Origin: Endomicrobiia bacterium
GTDB lineage: Bacteria; Elusimicrobiota; Endomicrobiia; PHAN01
Direction: 5' to 3'
Length of the DNA stretch: 15,599 nt
NCBI GenBank assembly: GCA_030018875.1
Contig: JASEHK010000016.1
Span: forward strand, 1 to 15,599
Position numbers and translations under genes: made by a program. This document shows, in pieces, positions 14,820 through 15,599 of this stretch (positions within the stretch are counted from its first letter, which is position 1; each line of letters starts with the position of its first letter). The notes beneath the pieces were generated by a model that was not told where the DNA came from, ran no database searches, and was given only the letters and a program-made list of their open reading frames with translations.

Positions 14820-14945
14820 ACAAGAAGTAAGAAGCAAGAGGTAAGATAAAGGCAAAAAACATGAAGTGTAAAAGAGTTCCCAACCCTTCACCTTTTACGA
14901 TTCACACTTCACGTTTTTTCTTGCTTCTAACTTCTTGCTTCTTGT
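14820..14945. repeat. long imperfect inverted repeat with purine/pyrimidine-biased arms; possible bidirectional terminator
   Basis: The left arm (14820-14869) is almost all purine, built from AAGAAG/AAGCAAG units; the right arm (14904-14945) is its imperfect complement. The innermost part is the best: AAAAAACATGAAGTGT (14854-14869) against ACACTTCACGTTTTTT (14904-14919) matches at 15 of 16 positions, with an additional TAAAAG/CTTTTA pair inside (14869-14874 and 14892-14897). An A-tract, stem and T-tract layout can terminate transcription on both strands and would insulate the pilin promoter from pilC. The stem is AT-rich, so this function is uncertain. Confidence 0.55.
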
Positions 14946-14974
14946 CTCTTACTTCTATACTCGCCCCCGCCCAA

Positions 14975-14990
14975 TGTGACTTAAATCACA
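14975..14990. promoter_or_regulatory. CRP/FNR-family palindromic operator upstream of the pilin gene
   Basis: TGTGACTTAAATCACA is an exact match to the E. coli CRP core TGTGA-N6-TCACA. Its centre (14982.5) lies about 57 bp before the predicted pilin transcription start, close to class I activator positions. CRP-family proteins control pilus genes elsewhere (for example Vfr in Pseudomonas). No regulator gene is in the window, so the binding protein and its signal are unknown. Confidence 0.65.
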
Positions 14991-15003
14991 CAAAACATAA
15001 CCC

Positions 15004-15032
15004 TTGACACACGCATCAAAATGTTGTATATT
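15004..15032 (+). promoter_or_regulatory. consensus sigma-70 promoter of the pilin gene
   Basis: A perfect -35 box TTGACA (15004-15009), an optimal 17-nt spacer and a -10 box TATATT (15027-15032, 5/6). The predicted start is near 15040, giving a leader of about 50 nt. It is the best promoter in the window and follows the CRP-type palindrome. No sigma-54 element (GG-N10-GC) of the kind used by many pilA genes is seen. Confidence 0.8.
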
Positions 15033-15058
15033 TACGATTGAAGAGCAGGTCATTCTTG

Positions 15059-15082
15059 CCCCGTGTGAGGGGAAGGAGGTGA
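15059..15082 (+). promoter_or_regulatory. pilin leader hairpin and full-length Shine-Dalgarno
   Basis: AAGGAGGTGA (15073-15082) is fully complementary to the canonical 16S rRNA 3' end and sits 8 nt before the ATG at 15091. Directly before it, CCCC (15059-15062) and GGGG (15069-15072) can form a 4-bp stem with a 6-nt loop, abutting the Shine-Dalgarno without covering it. No other gene here has such a strong ribosome site; it fixes the pilin start and predicts high expression. Confidence 0.8.
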
Positions 15083-15090
15083 ATAATAAT

Positions 15091-15543
15091 ATGAAATCGA
15101 GAAAAGGTTTTACGTTAATCGAACTCATGATAGTTGTTGCGATCATCGGAATCCTCTCGGCCATTGCGATACCCAAGTTCGCCGACCTAATCAGGAAGTC
15201 GAACGAAGGCGCGACCAGAGGAAACCTCTCGACGATAAGAAGCGCTGTTTCCATTTACTACAGCGAGAACGAAGGCGTGTACCCGGTCGTTCCAGCGTCT
15301 CTGACCACTCCCGGCGTCGGAGCCACGACAGGCAAATATTTGGCCGCGATACCAAGGGTCAATATCCCGCCTTACGGAGGAGTTGCAACGTTCTCAACGT
15401 CCGCTTCTTCAGCCACGAACACGTACCAATGGGGCTACAACCCCAATCTGGCCCCGCCGACCGGTATGACACGGTCGCAGGGAGAGGTTTGGGTGGATGC
15501 CACCGAGACCGACTCAAAAGGCACGGTTTGGAACACCTATTAA
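15091..15543 (+). CDS. type IV pilin / pseudopilin (PilA/PilE/GspG-like prepilin)
   Basis: A 150-residue prepilin. The class III signal MKSRKG is cleaved by prepilin peptidase before F7, giving mature FTLIELMIVVAIIGILSAIAIP with the required Glu5 and a hydrophobic N-terminal helix. Then comes FADLIRKSNEGATRGNLSTIRSAVSIYYSENEGVYP and a small Ser/Thr/Gly-rich globular part ending GEVWVDATETDSKGTVWNTY. It has no cysteines, so the C-terminal disulfide loop of Pseudomonas or Neisseria pilins is absent; the short, GspG-like C-terminus is an alternative reading. The start is set by the perfect Shine-Dalgarno at 15073-15082; the frame stays open upstream, but that part is the leader and promoter. The strong dedicated promoter suggests it is the major subunit built by the adjacent pil machinery. 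Confidence 0.93.
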   Translation: MKSRKGFTLIELMIVVAIIGILSAIAIPKFADLIRKSNEGATRGNLSTIRSAVSIYYSENEGVYPVVPASLTTPGVGATTGKYLAAIPRVNIPPYGGVATFSTSASSATNTYQWGYNPNLAPPTGMTRSQGEVWVDATETDSKGTVWNTY

Positions 15544-15599
15544 TACGGGTGTAACAGGTCGGGTCAGTTAAAGATTAGAGAGAAAGACGCCGCGAGGCG

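Larger units (their letters stand above)
14737..15090. other. 354-bp gene-free regulatory region between pilC and the pilin gene
   Basis: This region holds no convincing gene. In order it contains the relic pilC tail, a GC hairpin, the long purine/pyrimidine inverted repeat, a CRP-type palindrome, a sigma-70 promoter and the pilin leader. Base composition changes sharply at about 14815, from balanced to purine-rich and then pyrimidine-rich from about 14880 to 14960. After the pilin stop, 15544-15599 shows nothing I can identify apart from a minimal CGCC/GGCG stem at the window edge. Confidence 0.7.

Noticed and set aside
14140..14883. Antisense open frame of 247 codons on the - strand over pilC
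   Set aside because: It mirrors the PilC membrane segments, has no family signature, and starts in the repeat-filled spacer.
15004..15090. N-terminal extension of the pilin using a TTG start at the promoter
   Set aside because: The TTG is the start of the -35 box; the ATG at 15091 has a perfect Shine-Dalgarno and begins a classic prepilin leader.
1..15599. CRISPR arrays, tRNA or rRNA genes, insertion-sequence transposases, toxin-antitoxin or defence genes
   Set aside because: Looked for on both strands; no regularly spaced direct repeats, cloverleaf genes or such protein motifs were seen.

Overview
The window is a moderately GC-rich, gene-dense stretch of a Gram-negative bacterial chromosome. 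It carries 15 protein-coding genes, 14 of them on the + strand. lpxB and msbA show that the cell makes lipid A. ThiH, the oxygen-sensitive tyrosine-cleaving enzyme of thiazole synthesis, suggests an anaerobic or microaerobic life. The pilin (MKSRKG/FTLIE followed by a GNLSTIRSA-type segment), the frequent ATA isoleucine codons and the scattered hairpin repeats recall Elusimicrobiota or a related candidate phylum. That placement is an impression from memory, not a database result.

Layout. (1) 90-5097: a lipid A block. A Gfo/Idh/MocA sugar oxidoreductase, lpxB and msbA are translationally coupled, and an iron-type alcohol dehydrogenase follows 24 nt later. (2) 5101-5292: rpmB on the - strand, tail-to-tail with the dehydrogenase. 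(3) 5293-5472: the divergent rpmB/recG spacer, largely filled by a 119-bp composite inverted repeat. (4) 5473-10448: recG followed closely by thiG, thiH, thiS and thiE (thiazole formation and thiamine phosphate coupling); there is no TPP riboswitch next to them. (5) 10459-14736: coaD overlaps a PilB/GspE-like gene, followed by pilT and pilC. (6) 14737-15090: a 354-bp gene-free region holding a second copy of the pilC 3' end, a GC hairpin, a long purine/pyrimidine inverted repeat, a CRP-type palindrome and a consensus sigma-70 promoter. (7) 15091-15543: a type IV pilin/pseudopilin gene with a full-length Shine-Dalgarno sequence.

How the genes fit together. The first block makes and flips lipid A-type glycolipid, and the two oxidoreductases may modify sugars of the envelope. 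thiG/H/S/E form half of the thiamine pathway; thiF, thiC and thiD must lie elsewhere. The pil block provides a retraction ATPase (PilT), the platform protein (PilC) and a strongly expressed pilin. The most unusual item is the protein in the PilB position. It keeps the N-terminal MshEN-like domain and the zinc-type cysteine pairs but has lost the Asp box, Walker B glutamate and His box, so it looks like a pseudo-ATPase. I see no entirely new multi-gene system. The best leads are this degenerate ATPase, the elaborate pilin control region and the repeat elements.
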